In this document: piece after piece, positions 23,301 through 33,179 of the stretch
How the letters are laid out: every line of letters begins with the position of its first letter
Position numbering within the stretch: the stretch's first letter is position 1
From: Callaeas wilsoni
Lineage: Eukaryota; Chordata; Aves; Passeriformes; Callaeidae
Assembly: GCA_013398955.1 (NCBI GenBank)
Contig: VWPU01014795.1
Coordinates: forward strand, 124,001-188,000
DNA length: 64,000 bases
Direction: 5' to 3'
Made by a program: the position numbers and the translations under genes
Notes under the pieces: generated by a model
The model's database searches: none
What the model was told of the DNA's origin: nothing
Seen by the model: the letters and a program-made list of their open reading frames with translations, nothing else

Positions 23301-24410
23301 GCACAGCCTGGTGATGGGGACAAGCCCCTTGCTGTGACCCCGGGAAGAAGGGACGCCTCTGGGAGGGACGGGCTTGGAGGCAGGGTGGCAGTGGGGCGCT
23401 TTGCCGAGCCCTGCTGGGCCTGGCGTGCGGAGCGGGCTGGGATTAGGGCTGGAACTCGCAGCATTTGGGCCATTGTGCAATGCTGGGCAGCTGGAGGGTT
23501 TCACTTTTCAGAGGGGAAAAGAAAATGTGAAAAACTAGAACCAGAAAACTCTTTTCTTCCCTCTTTTTTTTTTTTTTTCTTTTTTTTTTGGACCTATCCA
23601 GAGCTTTCCACAATGCTGGTGATTTAAACCAGGCCTGGAATATGAATGCAACTCTAATATTTCTACCTTCCTGAGTTCCATTGATGAGTCAAGGAGCTGG
23701 CTGAGGCTGAAAGGCAGCAATGCATATGCACAGGCTATGGATGAAACCTTCCCTTGCATGGACACCTTGTCAGCCAGGGCTGGATCCAGGAGGTTAATAA
23801 TGTTCTGTCCTTCATGGGAAAAAGAATATGAATTTAATTTAAAATCTAGACATGCCTTCAGCTCTGGAACAGAGAACACAAAGCTAACTTCACCAATAGG
23901 CAGAGGGAGATGGAAATGGGGCACATCCTGAACTCTGCATCCAGGCTGAGTCTGCCCTTGGAGCTGATTACTTGGGACATTTGAGCCCATAGGTGTAAGG
24001 AAGCAGGGCCATTTTGGGGGGAGGAATGAGGGGCTGAGAAGGGGAGCAGGTGCCTGGGGTGCAGGTGAAGCACTTGAGTGCTTCCCTCACTGTCTGGACT
24101 TGGAGGCAGCAGCAGGGAGAGCTGCAGGTGGCTCTTCACAGGGACAAGGGGACAGAGGTGGCCTCAGCGTCAAATCAAAGCAGGGAGCAGAGGAGTCCCA
24201 AAGCCAAATGACTGCCTGGTGCTGGGAGCAGGAACTGGGCTTTGCTCTCTGCAGCCCAGCCAGAAACCCTTAAAACGGCCTCCTCTCCCTTTTCATCCCT
24301 CATCCACAGCCTCAGCCTTCTCACAGCCTCCCCCCCTCCATCCCCCATGCCAAATAAATCTCCTTAGAGTTTAAATAAATGCCGTAGTGTCCTAAAAGTC
24401 TCGCAGCCTT
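20371..24410. other. Unique non-coding DNA, including a possible conserved patch at 22.06-22.35 kb
   Basis: No interspersed repeat is recognised. A purine-rich patch lies at about 22415-22460 and a T tract at 23562-23590. A short perfect inverted repeat (GAAGCACT-TG-AGTGCTTC) occupies 24067-24084. The 238-codon minus frame at 21542-22258 has no domain, overlaps other frames and crosses compositional boundaries, so I do not call it a gene. Confidence 0.5.
22060..22350. promoter_or_regulatory. Candidate conserved non-coding element
   Basis: AT-rich, repeat-free stretch with a PBX-HOX-type TGATTAAT at 22108-22115. Texture resembles deeply conserved non-coding sequence, but conservation cannot be judged from one genome. 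Confidence 0.2.
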
Positions 24411-24430
24411 GGGGGGGGGGGGGGGGGGGG
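24411..24430 (+). repeat. G homopolymer, 20 bases, followed by an A-rich purine tract
   Basis: Twenty consecutive G, then AAGAAAAAAAGAAAAGAAAA to about 24450. This all-purine strand of ~40 bases could form G-quadruplex or triplex structures and is also prone to sequencing and assembly error. Confidence 0.9.
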
Positions 24431-24450
24431 AAGAAAAAAAGAAAAGAAAA

Positions 24451-26518
24451 GGTATTAAACCTGAAAGAGAAATAGTAGATGTGCATCTTCTTCCCTTTGG
24501 TCTCTCTGAAGGCTATTAAGTGATGCAGGGTGACTGTGGACAGGTACATGCAAATAATAGGATCAAGGCAGCAGTACAAAGGTTTGTCTCCCAATCTTAA
24601 TGCAGGTGTGGGAGACACAAACCAGGTGGCTAAAAGGCTCCTTTGTTTGAAGCTGTCAGGAGGAGAAGCTGATAATCTCCTGCCTCATCCCTAAACTCTC
24701 TTTCAGCCGTGTCAAGGCATCTCCTCACATCAGGAAGTCTGCAATGACATGGCTATGTGCTAAGCTCAGTTAATGTGGTCCGAGGTTTAAACACTTCGGG
24801 TTGAAAGTGGATAATTGGTGGTAGTGGATTTTAAAAGCTCACACAGGTGCCTTTGAAAAGGGGTCAGGAGTCAAGTGCATCTCTCCTATGAGAAATGGTG
24901 AGCCTTTCCTAAGGAGATCAAAATTCTTCCACGGAGAGCCCCAGGGCCTTGTAGGAACTGTTATTAATTTAGTCCTGTATGTTCCAAATAATGGAAAAAC
25001 GATACCACATGTGTACAACGCCGAGGAACCGGGGCACGTTCTCTCTGGATAGATAAGCTTTCACCTGGCACTCCTGGATTGTTAATTAAGTAATCCCCTC
25101 TCAGCCCAAGCAGGAGCAGCATGGGAGCTGCCATCCGTGGGGGCTCTTGCCAAGTGAGGCTGGGGACAGCACGACCTCAGCTCGGATGGTACCCTTGGGG
25201 GTGAGGACAGAAGCCCTCAAGCTTCTCCCTGGGGGGCTGAGATATCTCCCACTCAGGTTTTCCAAGGAATTCGGGCACCCCGGCTGCACTTTTGCTCCCA
25301 CGGGTTGCTGCAAGGCCACTCCCGCAGGTACCCAAGCAAAGCGCACCTTCAAAAGACAACTGCTCTCCCCTGGCGCTGTGCTGTTTTCTTGGATTGCGCT
25401 TAATGAAGGCAAAGCTGGAGGAAATTAACATCCAATTATTTTCTTAGGGTGGATTTCTTTGTGTTTAGGCGGGACACGGACCTGCCCAAACACGCAGCAC
25501 ATGAAAGCGGCTCCTGCCCGCGGCAGGATCGGGTTGCAAAGGCACCGAGCTCTCCCCGGCGGAGCCCTGCACCTGCCCGGAGTTTAATAGGGATGGGAGT
25601 GGAGAAAACGCAGCGGATCGGGGCCAGGAGAAGCTGGTTTTCCCCTCGGGAGAAGCTGAATTTCCCCTGTCTTCTCCACTGTGTTCGAGTTTGCGGTCCG
25701 AGCGCCCAAGATGACAAGCGCCAATAAAAATGAAATAGCATCGTTATCACCCAAATTTGCATTAAAAGTGCGGGTTTGTCTCTGTTTGGGAGTGGTGGCT
25801 GTTACCAGCTCCTAATTCCGCTGCCTCAGATGCCTCCAACTCCACCTGCGCCAGCAGCTCCTTTGGCTTTGGGACCTTATTCTTTGCCATTTTGGTGAGT
25901 GCAGCCCGAATACACCAAAATGTGTTACGTGAGAAAAAGCTTATTCCAATCATGAGAAAGCGCAAGGAATTTGCTCCTTGAAAATATTCAGATGACTTTG
26001 TTGATATATTCTGAATGGGTTGATAGAGCATTTTCAGTGATAAGGCACCTCCCAGTCCTGCTGGCTGGATTCTTTGTGAGCAGGTGCTCGTTTTGCCAAT
26101 TGCTCAAATAAAATGGCTGTTTCAATCTGTTCTCCTTACATTTTTTTTCTCTATTTGTGACAGGGGACAATTTGGGAAGGATTGCCACTGGTGAAAACGT
26201 GTTATGTATTTATTGTTATTATTTGCTATAAATTTATTTGTGTGACAGTAGCAAGTCAGAGGGTGTGAACTGACACACTGCAAAAAATATAGTCCCTGCT
26301 CCAAAGGCTTTAAATCATCCCAACTCCTCAAACGTTGAATGGTGGCTCAGAGTTCATCCATTTCATTTCAATTTTATATGGCATAGAAACTGAACACTGG
26401 GAGAGGAAATAAAAACCAAATGAAGCCTTGACTTTTGCAGCACAGTCCATGGGAATTATGGAAACACTTCTTTTGGATTTACTTTTTCACCTGAGAAGCG
26501 ATGAAACCAATGCTTTAA
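24451..26518. other. Unique non-coding DNA with an octamer and a CpG-enriched patch
   Basis: ATGCAAAT (POU octamer) lies at 24548-24555. About 22 CpG fall in 25468-25772 (for example GCCCGCGGCAGG and CCCCGGCGGAGC). Minus-strand frames over 25436-26031 lack recognisable domains. No mobile element is identified. Confidence 0.45.
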
Positions 26519-26818
26519 TATAATGGTTTGGGTTGGAAGAGACCTTAAAGACCAACTTATTTCAACTCTCTGCCATGGGCAGGGACAACTTCCATCATCC
26601 CAGGTTGCTCCAAGCCCTGTCCAAGTTGGCCTGGAATATTCCAGGGATGGGGCAGCCACAGCTTCTCTGGGAATTCCATTCCAGCCCTTCTCCACCCTCC
26701 CAGCCAAGAATTCCTTCCCAATATCCCATCTATTCCTGCCCTCTGGCAGTGGGAAGTCATTGCCCCTTGTCCCGTCACTCCAGGCCCTTGTCTAAAGTCC
26801 CTCTTCAGCTCTCTTCTA
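26519..26818 (-). mobile_element. CR1 LINE 3' fragment, antisense
   Basis: Plus strand begins AATGGTTTGGGTTGGAAGAG, then ACCTTAAAGACCAACTT, the CATGGGCAGGGACAAC block, GCTCCAAGCCCTGTCCAAGT and, further on, CTTGTCCCGTCACTCCAGGC. The minus strand gives the decayed ORF2 end IPREAVAAPSLEYSRPTW. About 300 bp of the 3' end is kept. Confidence 0.95.
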
Positions 26819-27864
26819 AAAAGCCTCACTTTTGACAAAATTATCTTTCCTGAAAGGAACAAATATCTCATTCAAAGACATCTCCCAAGCTCTGGTTGTA
26901 AGGAAGTTAAGAACAGCACTTTCCCTTTTTTATTAATATTGTTTGTTGGTGAAATGGCTTAATGGCTGCAGGGTCGGTTGACAGATAGGAGGTAACATTG
27001 TTCTTCTCCTCCAGCGAATGTAGTGTTTGGCATGACTTCAAAATAACCCTATTGTTTGTCATCTTCTCAAAATACACTATAAAACCCCTGTTAAAAGGGA
27101 AGATAACGTTTTCTAAGCATAAGTCAAGTGCCGGGTTGCCTTTTTTTTTAAAGCTGCTTGATGAGAATTAATGGTGTTGGATCTCCTGTTTTAAACACAT
27201 TTGGCCAGGTTTTCTGGAGGCACCTAATTTATCTTGAGGCTCTTTCATCTATTATCTAACTGTGAGCTTGTTCGTAGCTCATCAGCCATCCTGGTTTTGA
27301 CAGGGGTCCTTGTGATGAGCAGCCAACAGCGCAGAGTGTCGGGGCCGGGCGTATCTCTGGCAGGAAGGTGATGGGAAAAGCCTAACCTTCTGCCACTCCT
27401 CCCAGCACTCACCAAGCCCAAAAATAGAGTCTTGGATCATCACACAAAGCCCCTCAGCGTGGTTCCTGCATCCCAGTGTCAAAGCAGATCCTTGCCAGAT
27501 CAGGTCTGTTTAATGGGGAAATGGTACCGTTGGCCCCTTGGGAGAGCCTGGGGTGGTGTTTGGGGAAATCTCCCTTGTTGAAGGGACATTCTGTGACAGA
27601 GAATTGCTTTGGCCGAGGCACAATGTCTATGGAGCCATAAGGAAAGATGAGAAAGCAGCAGAAATTTTGGAAAAAAAAAAAAACCAAAACCTTATCTAAT
27701 AAGGGTGGGAAATAAAGAGCTTATGTAAAAGAGCAATTTTTCCACAGTTCCCAAGCAGGAATTATCTGATACATGATTCAGGACCATCGCAGATGTGTAG
27801 ATTTTGGGCGTGAGCTCCCAAACCCATTCTGGAACCAGCCAGAGGAGATTTGCAAAAAATGAGG
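26819..27864. other. Unique AT-rich non-coding DNA
   Basis: 26900-27280 is AT-rich, repeat-free and rich in ATTA/TTAAT cores, another candidate conserved stretch. An A run lies at about 27670-27682. No gene is recognised. Confidence 0.45.
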
Positions 27865-28185
27865 ACGTCGCCTTTCCTTTTTTCTGCTTTCAGCACCGAC
27901 GTACGCGAGCGCTCGGAGCGGCAGCTACGGAGCTGCTGGAAAGTTTGTCACCATAACACTGCCTGTTTATGCTTTGTGGGGATGAAAGAACAGCTTTCTT
28001 CAATTAGGCTTTGTACTTCAGCTGGCAGGCGGGTGCCGATTGTCTCAAACTCCACCTCTCCGCCCGGCCCGGCTCCGGGAGCCGGCGGAGGCCGCGCACG
28101 GCAGCGCCTGGCCCTGCTGCGGATCAGATCTGCTGGTGACGGGCAAAGTGGGAGACATCCCGCTGGGAACAGCAGCCACGTGGAC
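27865..28185. promoter_or_regulatory. CpG-rich cluster upstream of the CR1 array
   Basis: About 25 CpG by hand count in ~320 bp, including GACGTACGCGAGCGCTCGGA (27899-27918) and a GC-rich block near 28060-28125. The 217-codon frame starting at 27850 spans this cluster and runs into the CR1 array, so it is not a credible gene. It may be a small CpG island; no transcription start can be placed. Confidence 0.3.
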
Positions 28186-28230
28186 TCAGGTGGATTGACC
28201 ACTCCGACCTGCTGGAATTTTCAAACTGTA

Positions 28231-28850
28231 GGATCACAGAATGGGTTGGAAGGGACCTTTAAAGACCTTCTCATCCTCAGTGCGCAGGGACTTCTTCCAC
28301 TATGCCAAGTTCCTCAGAGCCCCATCCAGCCTGATATTGAATGTTTAGTTTCCAGTGATGAGGCATCCACCACCTCTCTGTGCCAGGATCACAGAATGGG
28401 TTGGAAGGGACCTTTAAAGACCTTCTCATCCTCAGTGCGCAGGGACTTCTTCCACTATGCCAAGTTCCTCAGAGCCCCATCCAGCCTGATATTGAATGTT
28501 TAGTTTCCAGTGATGAGGCATCCACCACCTCTCTGTGCCAGGATCACAGAATGGGTTGGAAGGGACCTTTAAAGACCTTCTCATCCTCAGTGAGCAGGGA
28601 CTTCTTCCACTATGCCAAGTTCCTCAGAACCCCATCCAGCCTGACATTGAATGTTTAGTTTCCAGTGATGAGGCATCCACCACCTCTCTGTGCCAAGATC
28701 ACAGAATGGGTTGGAAGGGACCTTTAAAGGCCTTCTCATCCTCAGTGAGCAGGGACTTCTTCCACCAGACCAAGTTCCTCAGAGCCCCATCCAGCCTGAC
28801 ATTGAATGTTTATTTTCCAATGATGGCGCATCCACCACCTCTCTGTGCCA
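28231..28850 (-). repeat. Tandem array: four copies of a 155-bp CR1 segment
   Basis: Unit boundaries are 28231-28385, 28386-28540, 28541-28695 and 28696-28850, each exactly 155 bp. Units one and two are identical, unit three differs from them at three positions, and unit four at about eleven. Every unit starts (G/A)GATCACAGAATGGG and ends CTCTCTGTGCCA. The continuing CR1 after the last unit starts GG, as most units do, so two bases of microhomology may mark the original breakpoint. Confidence 0.97.
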
Positions 28851-28985
28851 GGCCCTCACTACCCTCACTGCATAAATTTTCTTTCTTACACCTATCTGAC
28901 TCTCCCCTCTTTCAGCTTAAAACCGTTCCCCCTCGTTCTATCCTTTCTCAATGCTTTTCCTCTTCCGTCCCTTCTCCACGCACCT
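28231..28985 (-). mobile_element. CR1 LINE, antisense, with its 3' part repeated four times
   Basis: The plus strand begins GGATCACAGAATGGGTTGG, the antisense CR1 3' end, and runs through GGGACCTTTAAAGACCTTC and CCCCATCCAGCCTGATATTG. The first 155 bp is then repeated head to tail until 28850, after which the copy continues normally through GGCCCTCACTACCCTCACTG and CGTTCCCCCTCGTTCTATCC. On the minus strand each unit encodes a decayed ORF2 end (WHREVVDASSLETK). The 155-bp unit is not a multiple of three, so the same peptide appears in successive reading frames; these frames are artefacts of the repeat. Confidence 0.95.
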
Positions 28986-29563
28986 GCAAGAGGCCGGCAA
29001 ACCACGGAGAATCCTGCTAGCTCCTAACGAAGGGTTCACCCTCATTCTAAAGCCCGTGATGGTGCAGGGACAGCAGACTCTTTCCATTGACTCGGGTGAG
29101 TTTTGAATAGGTTGCCTGGATACCTGGCTGTGGAACACAGCATGTGCGAGCAGCGATAGATATCTCTCTAATGAGAAACAGGGCACGGGGAGGGAGCTGC
29201 CTCAGTACCAGTGTGGATTTATAAGGCACTGACTGCTCTGTGTCAGGCAGATTTGCAGACTGGGGGAATTTGGAGGGGGTTTATGGCTCGCCGGAAGCTG
29301 ATCGCAAAGCCGTGGCAAAAAGTCAAAATGCACCACCCATGGCAGCCCCTCACGGGGAAAACTGACTTATAAAATAGGAGCTGGAGAATGCTGTGATTTT
29401 GCCTCAGAACTCCTGAAGCATGAAATGTGTTTCCTGGGTTAAGCCATGACAGAGAAAAAAATACGTGGAGACTCCGAGATGAATGAATGATGATTTATAA
29501 CAATTAAAATCAAACTTACATCTTCACACCCAAGCAAGTGCACGTAAGATGCCAACAGCTCTC

Positions 29564-29591
29564 TGCTATTTGTCATCTGCTATTTGTCATC
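29564..29591 (+). repeat. 14-bp tandem duplication, two copies
   Basis: TGCTATTTGTCATC occurs twice in direct succession, followed by TG. Perfect copies, so likely a recent slippage event. Confidence 0.85.
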
Positions 29592-30329
29592 TGTCCTTTT
29601 CTGCTTGCATCTTTTACCATAATCACCCTGCAAAACGAGGCTTCACAGAGAATGTCCACCTGTCCTATCCCCTGTCAGGGGCCAGACCTGCAGGGACACG
29701 GTGTGACCCTGGGCTGTCACACAGCTGAAATTCCTCTGCTGAAGCCAGAACTGATCACGGTGGCTTTTTGCATGTGCCAAACAGAGATTCATCCGTGGGG
29801 AAACATGAATATGGGTTTTTGCATATGTTCTATGCTGGCCCTCTTAGCAGGATTCTACCGAGGTCTGGGGTGGGTGAGCAGTGAGCAGTGCATGAGGAGG
29901 CAGCAAAATCCTGACCCACAGAGGAGCTCTACTTCTTCATGGCACTTGCAGGTTAATTGTAAAGAGTTTTCCTGGGAATAAACACAAGCACCAACGCTGT
30001 GAGACCCTGGTCGGCCTCGGGAGAAAGAACTGCTCTTCATGCTCTGGACTCAGACTCTGATTATTTATTTATTTCCTTTCGGGCTCAAAGTATTTCTTAA
30101 CAATAATCAAAGGAGAAACAATGGCCCATTCACGGGGGCACTGAGCTCTCCCTTGTCCCAGGTCCAAGTGGGCATTGCTGCTGAGAACTGCACTGACCCG
30201 GGGCTTGGCAGACCCAGGTGCAACCTCCTTCTCTCCTGGGGATTTCCAGCCTAACCCTGAGCCAGGTAATTGGGCAGCTAAATCCCTTTAAAAGTCTGGG
30301 CCCTTTCCTCAGCTCCTTCACTGTAATTC

Positions 30330-30390
30330 CTCTTCTCACAGGTGGGTTGTGAGATTAAACACATGAAAGACTCGGAGGCACCGAATGCCG
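30330..30390 (+). mobile_element. Possible ancient MIR/CORE-SINE-like fragment
   Basis: The order TCACAGGTGGGTTGTGAG, ATTAAACACATGAAA, GACTCGGAGGCAC resembles the MIR 3' region CTCACAGGGTTGTTGTGAG, GATTAAATGAG. Short and diverged; chance similarity is possible. Confidence 0.25.
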
Positions 30391-32394
30391 CGGTGATGAG
30401 ACCCATCTGACAGAGAGATCAGCTAACCCAGGGCAGCCGAGCTGGAAAATGCCTTAGATTTTTCTCCCCGACAGCAGGATGGCCTTGTGGATAATTGATT
30501 TCCCCCTCGGAAGGCTTGAAGTATATTTTTAGGGAATGCAAACATTTTTATTTTCACTGCCTATTTTTCTTTCCTCCTCAATAAACGCCTTTTCCTCCAC
30601 ACGGGCTGGCCAGCTGCTCTGAAAATTCAAGGAAAAAAAAAAAACCTCATTAACTTTCCCAAAGCCTTAATTGTCCCATTTATTTCAAGGCAGTAGGAAA
30701 GCCCATCTTTCAGTGGCTCCCTCGCCCCGCTAACAACTCACCGTAATCCTTTCCATAATCCCCAGGAATGCCGATCGCTGCGGCAGAGTTTGATTCTCCT
30801 TGCTGATGAATTGCAGGGTATTTTATATCCTCTTGTCACAACCCCCTTCTCCTGCCTTTGCTCTTTCAGCAAGGAAAGTCACTTTTATGTTACCCATCTG
30901 GGCTTCCCCCACCATCAGCGGCTTTTTTTTTTTTCTCTTAGGTACACAAAAGCAAATGTTCTGGGAGCTCTTTAAAATACCTGAGCAACTGGTAGTAAAT
31001 GAGTAATTTCCTGTTGTTCTAACCTCTTTTTTTTTTTTTTTCAGCCGAGTAGTTATCTTAGCTTGGCATGTCAAGATAGTTGCATGATCTTCAGTGTTTG
31101 TGTGGATAAACATTATCTCAGCTCATTCCTGAGCTGATCAAACTGATTTTATAAACAGCCTTTCGTCGTGGATAAAGGGCTGGGGTTTTTGTTTGGTTGG
31201 TTGGGGTTTTTTCCCTTTCTTGTTTATTTTTTTTTTTATTCCACGAATTTGGTGGATGCTGGCATGCAGGAAAACTACTGTATGTGCGTTTGCATTGCAG
31301 AAAGTGCAAATCTGTCCATTCAAATCTCTTTTGAGCGAGCACATTGGGCAAACTAGGTGGTTTTGGAATGACCTCATCCCAGGATCCCGGCAGAAAACAG
31401 CCCGGGTACAGAGCAGAGTCTGGAATGTGAGCAGGACCTCATTCACAAACTTCCTTACAGTTTCTTTACACTCAAAGGCAGGAATAAAAAGCAGCCAAAA
31501 CAAGCAGAAATTGTGTTCTGGAGTTAACCAAATGGGAAAGTATATAGATGCATTTTTAATTTTATTGTATTATTGAATCGAGATGCTTTTCACCATCTGC
31601 AGGAGGCTTGCTGTGGGGATACATTCATTCTTTCTCTTGGATCAGACTGGAAACTTTATTAAGCTTTTTTCTTTTCTTTGTTCTAAACCTAATTTTTGTG
31701 ATAACACCTCTGTTTTCTACCACCTGCCCTGTTTCAGTGAAAATACAGCGCTTGAAAAGGGCTGCTATGAAAAGACTGGAGCTCAGAGGCCTGAACTCAG
31801 TTACAGAAGGTTTTTAATTAAAGCTGTTAAATAGCAAGGGGAGAAAAACAATTCATTTTTGTACTTTTTGTGAACAAAAGCACCTTAGGTCTTCCTCCTC
31901 CTGAAGCGGAGAGGCAGCAAGCAGCAGGTATGTACACATGAGGTCATCCTGCTGTGCTGGAGCGAGGGTGAAATAAATTCAGGCTGCAAAATCTGGGTGG
32001 GAGGCGCCTGTTCTCTCCACCTGGCTCCCTGGTGGCATTGGCCAGAGGTCACCAAACAAGGCACTGGCAAGTCCGGCCTCCTCAGGCATTTCCCTGGTGA
32101 AATACAGCATTTTTAAGGCACATTTGGAGCTTCAGCCAGATGTGAGCTCCACCATGCTAAGCAACATTTTCACTGCTTTTAAGTCCTTTTTGTCAGCTTG
32201 GCAGTAAAAATTGGGCTGGATGATTATTGCAGCCACTGGAAGAATTTTTCTGTGGTCTAATATAAGTGCAACCAAGGAACTCTGGCATGTGCCTCCAGCA
32301 ACTTGGATTTCCAAGTGGTCTTACTTTTCAGTGCTGGACACTCCCAGGAGGAACTGAGTTTCCAAGAGAAGATGACAGTGGGTGTATTCAGTCC

Positions 32395-32480
32395 AACACA
32401 GCTGTAGGTACGGTACAAACATGCAATTAGAGACAGTTCCTGCCCTGGAGAGCTTGGAGTCTAAATAGACAAACAGATCA
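32395..32480 (+). mobile_element. Possible ancient amniote interspersed repeat
   Basis: GAGACAGTTCCTGCCCTGGA, GAGCTTGGAGTCTAAATAGA and CAAACAG match, from memory, a phrase common in old amniote repeats (CAGTCCCTGCCCCAAAGAGC, TTACAATCTAAATAGACAA). I cannot name the family without a library search. It lies inside the minus-strand frame 32321-33037, which argues against that frame being a gene. Confidence 0.4.
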
Positions 32481-33110
32481 TCTCCAGATGGTAGGGGCTG
32501 AGGGTGAGCTGGTGGGAGAGCGAGTGAGTGCGTGGCACTTCTGCCGCTGGATGCGCACAGATGGTCGAAAGGCAGGGGAGACAGAGGAGCCTCAGGCCTT
32601 GCACCGAGAGCAGGGAGCTCGGATTTCCTGCAAAAAAGCCTGCAGGGGTGGGGCCGATATGTGGCTGTAGGGCTGGCCATTGCAAGGGATGGGGAGAGCC
32701 CGAGGAGGGAAGAGCAGGGAGAAGGAAGGAGGGAAGGAAGGAAGGAAGGAAGTCCATTTATAGCAGCTTCCTCTGAAGTGCAGGGGGGCTGCCAATGCGT
32801 GTCGATGCCTGGTGGTGAAGAATGGATGTGATTTAACTTTATTAGACACTTGGGAATTTGCTGTGGAAAGGAGGATTGATGGAGAGGGCATGAATTTTGG
32901 CCAATCTGTAAATGAAGAGTGCAATGGTGAAGAGCTTTTCCACCTCTCGCCATCGCCAGCCTGGGAAGGAGGACTTCTGTCCCAGGACCAGATGGCAGAC
33001 GGGGTGCTGGAGGATCACAGGGGCAGAAACCCTCCAAAGGGAACTACAGGCAGCCACATCTGGCTCAGAAAGTCACTGATCTGCAAATTTTTGGGAGCTG
33101 AGTAGGTTCA
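32481..33110. other. Unique DNA with a GGAA microsatellite; long chance frame
   Basis: The 238-codon minus frame at 32321-33037 crosses the GGAA repeat (giving a LPSFLPSLLPS-like run) and an old repeat at its end. No domain is recognised, so I treat it as chance. Confidence 0.5.
32722..32751 (+). repeat. (GGAA)n microsatellite
   Basis: About seven GGAA/GGAG units, mostly perfect at the 3' side (six consecutive GGAA-type units). ETS-family factors can bind GGAA repeats; no link to a gene is visible here. Confidence 0.9.
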
Positions 33111-33179
33111 CCCTGGTCTAGAGGGAGGTGTTCCTGCCCAGGGCAGGGAGGGATGATCTTTAAGTTCCCTTCCAACCCT
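33111..33179 (+). mobile_element. CR1 LINE 3' tip, sense
   Basis: CCTGGTCTAGAGGGAGGTGT, TCCTGCCCAGGGCAGGGAG and GATGATCTTTAAGTTCCCTT match the CR1 3' end. The terminal octamers are lost. Confidence 0.85.

Larger units (their letters stand above)
28986..32394. other. Unique non-coding DNA with AT-rich and homopolymer patches
   Basis: Includes T runs at about 30926-30936, 31027-31041 and 31226-31238, a G/T-rich patch at 31180-31212 and AT-rich DNA at 30440-31110 and 31440-31600. The phrase CACAGGTGGGTTGTGAGATTAAACACATGAAA (in parts, 30338-30367) resembles the 3' tail of MIR-type SINEs but is too diverged to call firmly. No gene is recognised. Confidence 0.45.

Noticed and set aside
27850..29020. 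Chain of open frames sharing the peptide QNGLEGTFKDLLILS
   Set aside because: They are translations of the 155-bp CR1 tandem unit in successive frames; not a repeat protein.
32321..33037. 238-codon minus-strand open frame
   Set aside because: It runs through a GGAA microsatellite and an apparent old interspersed repeat. No domain.
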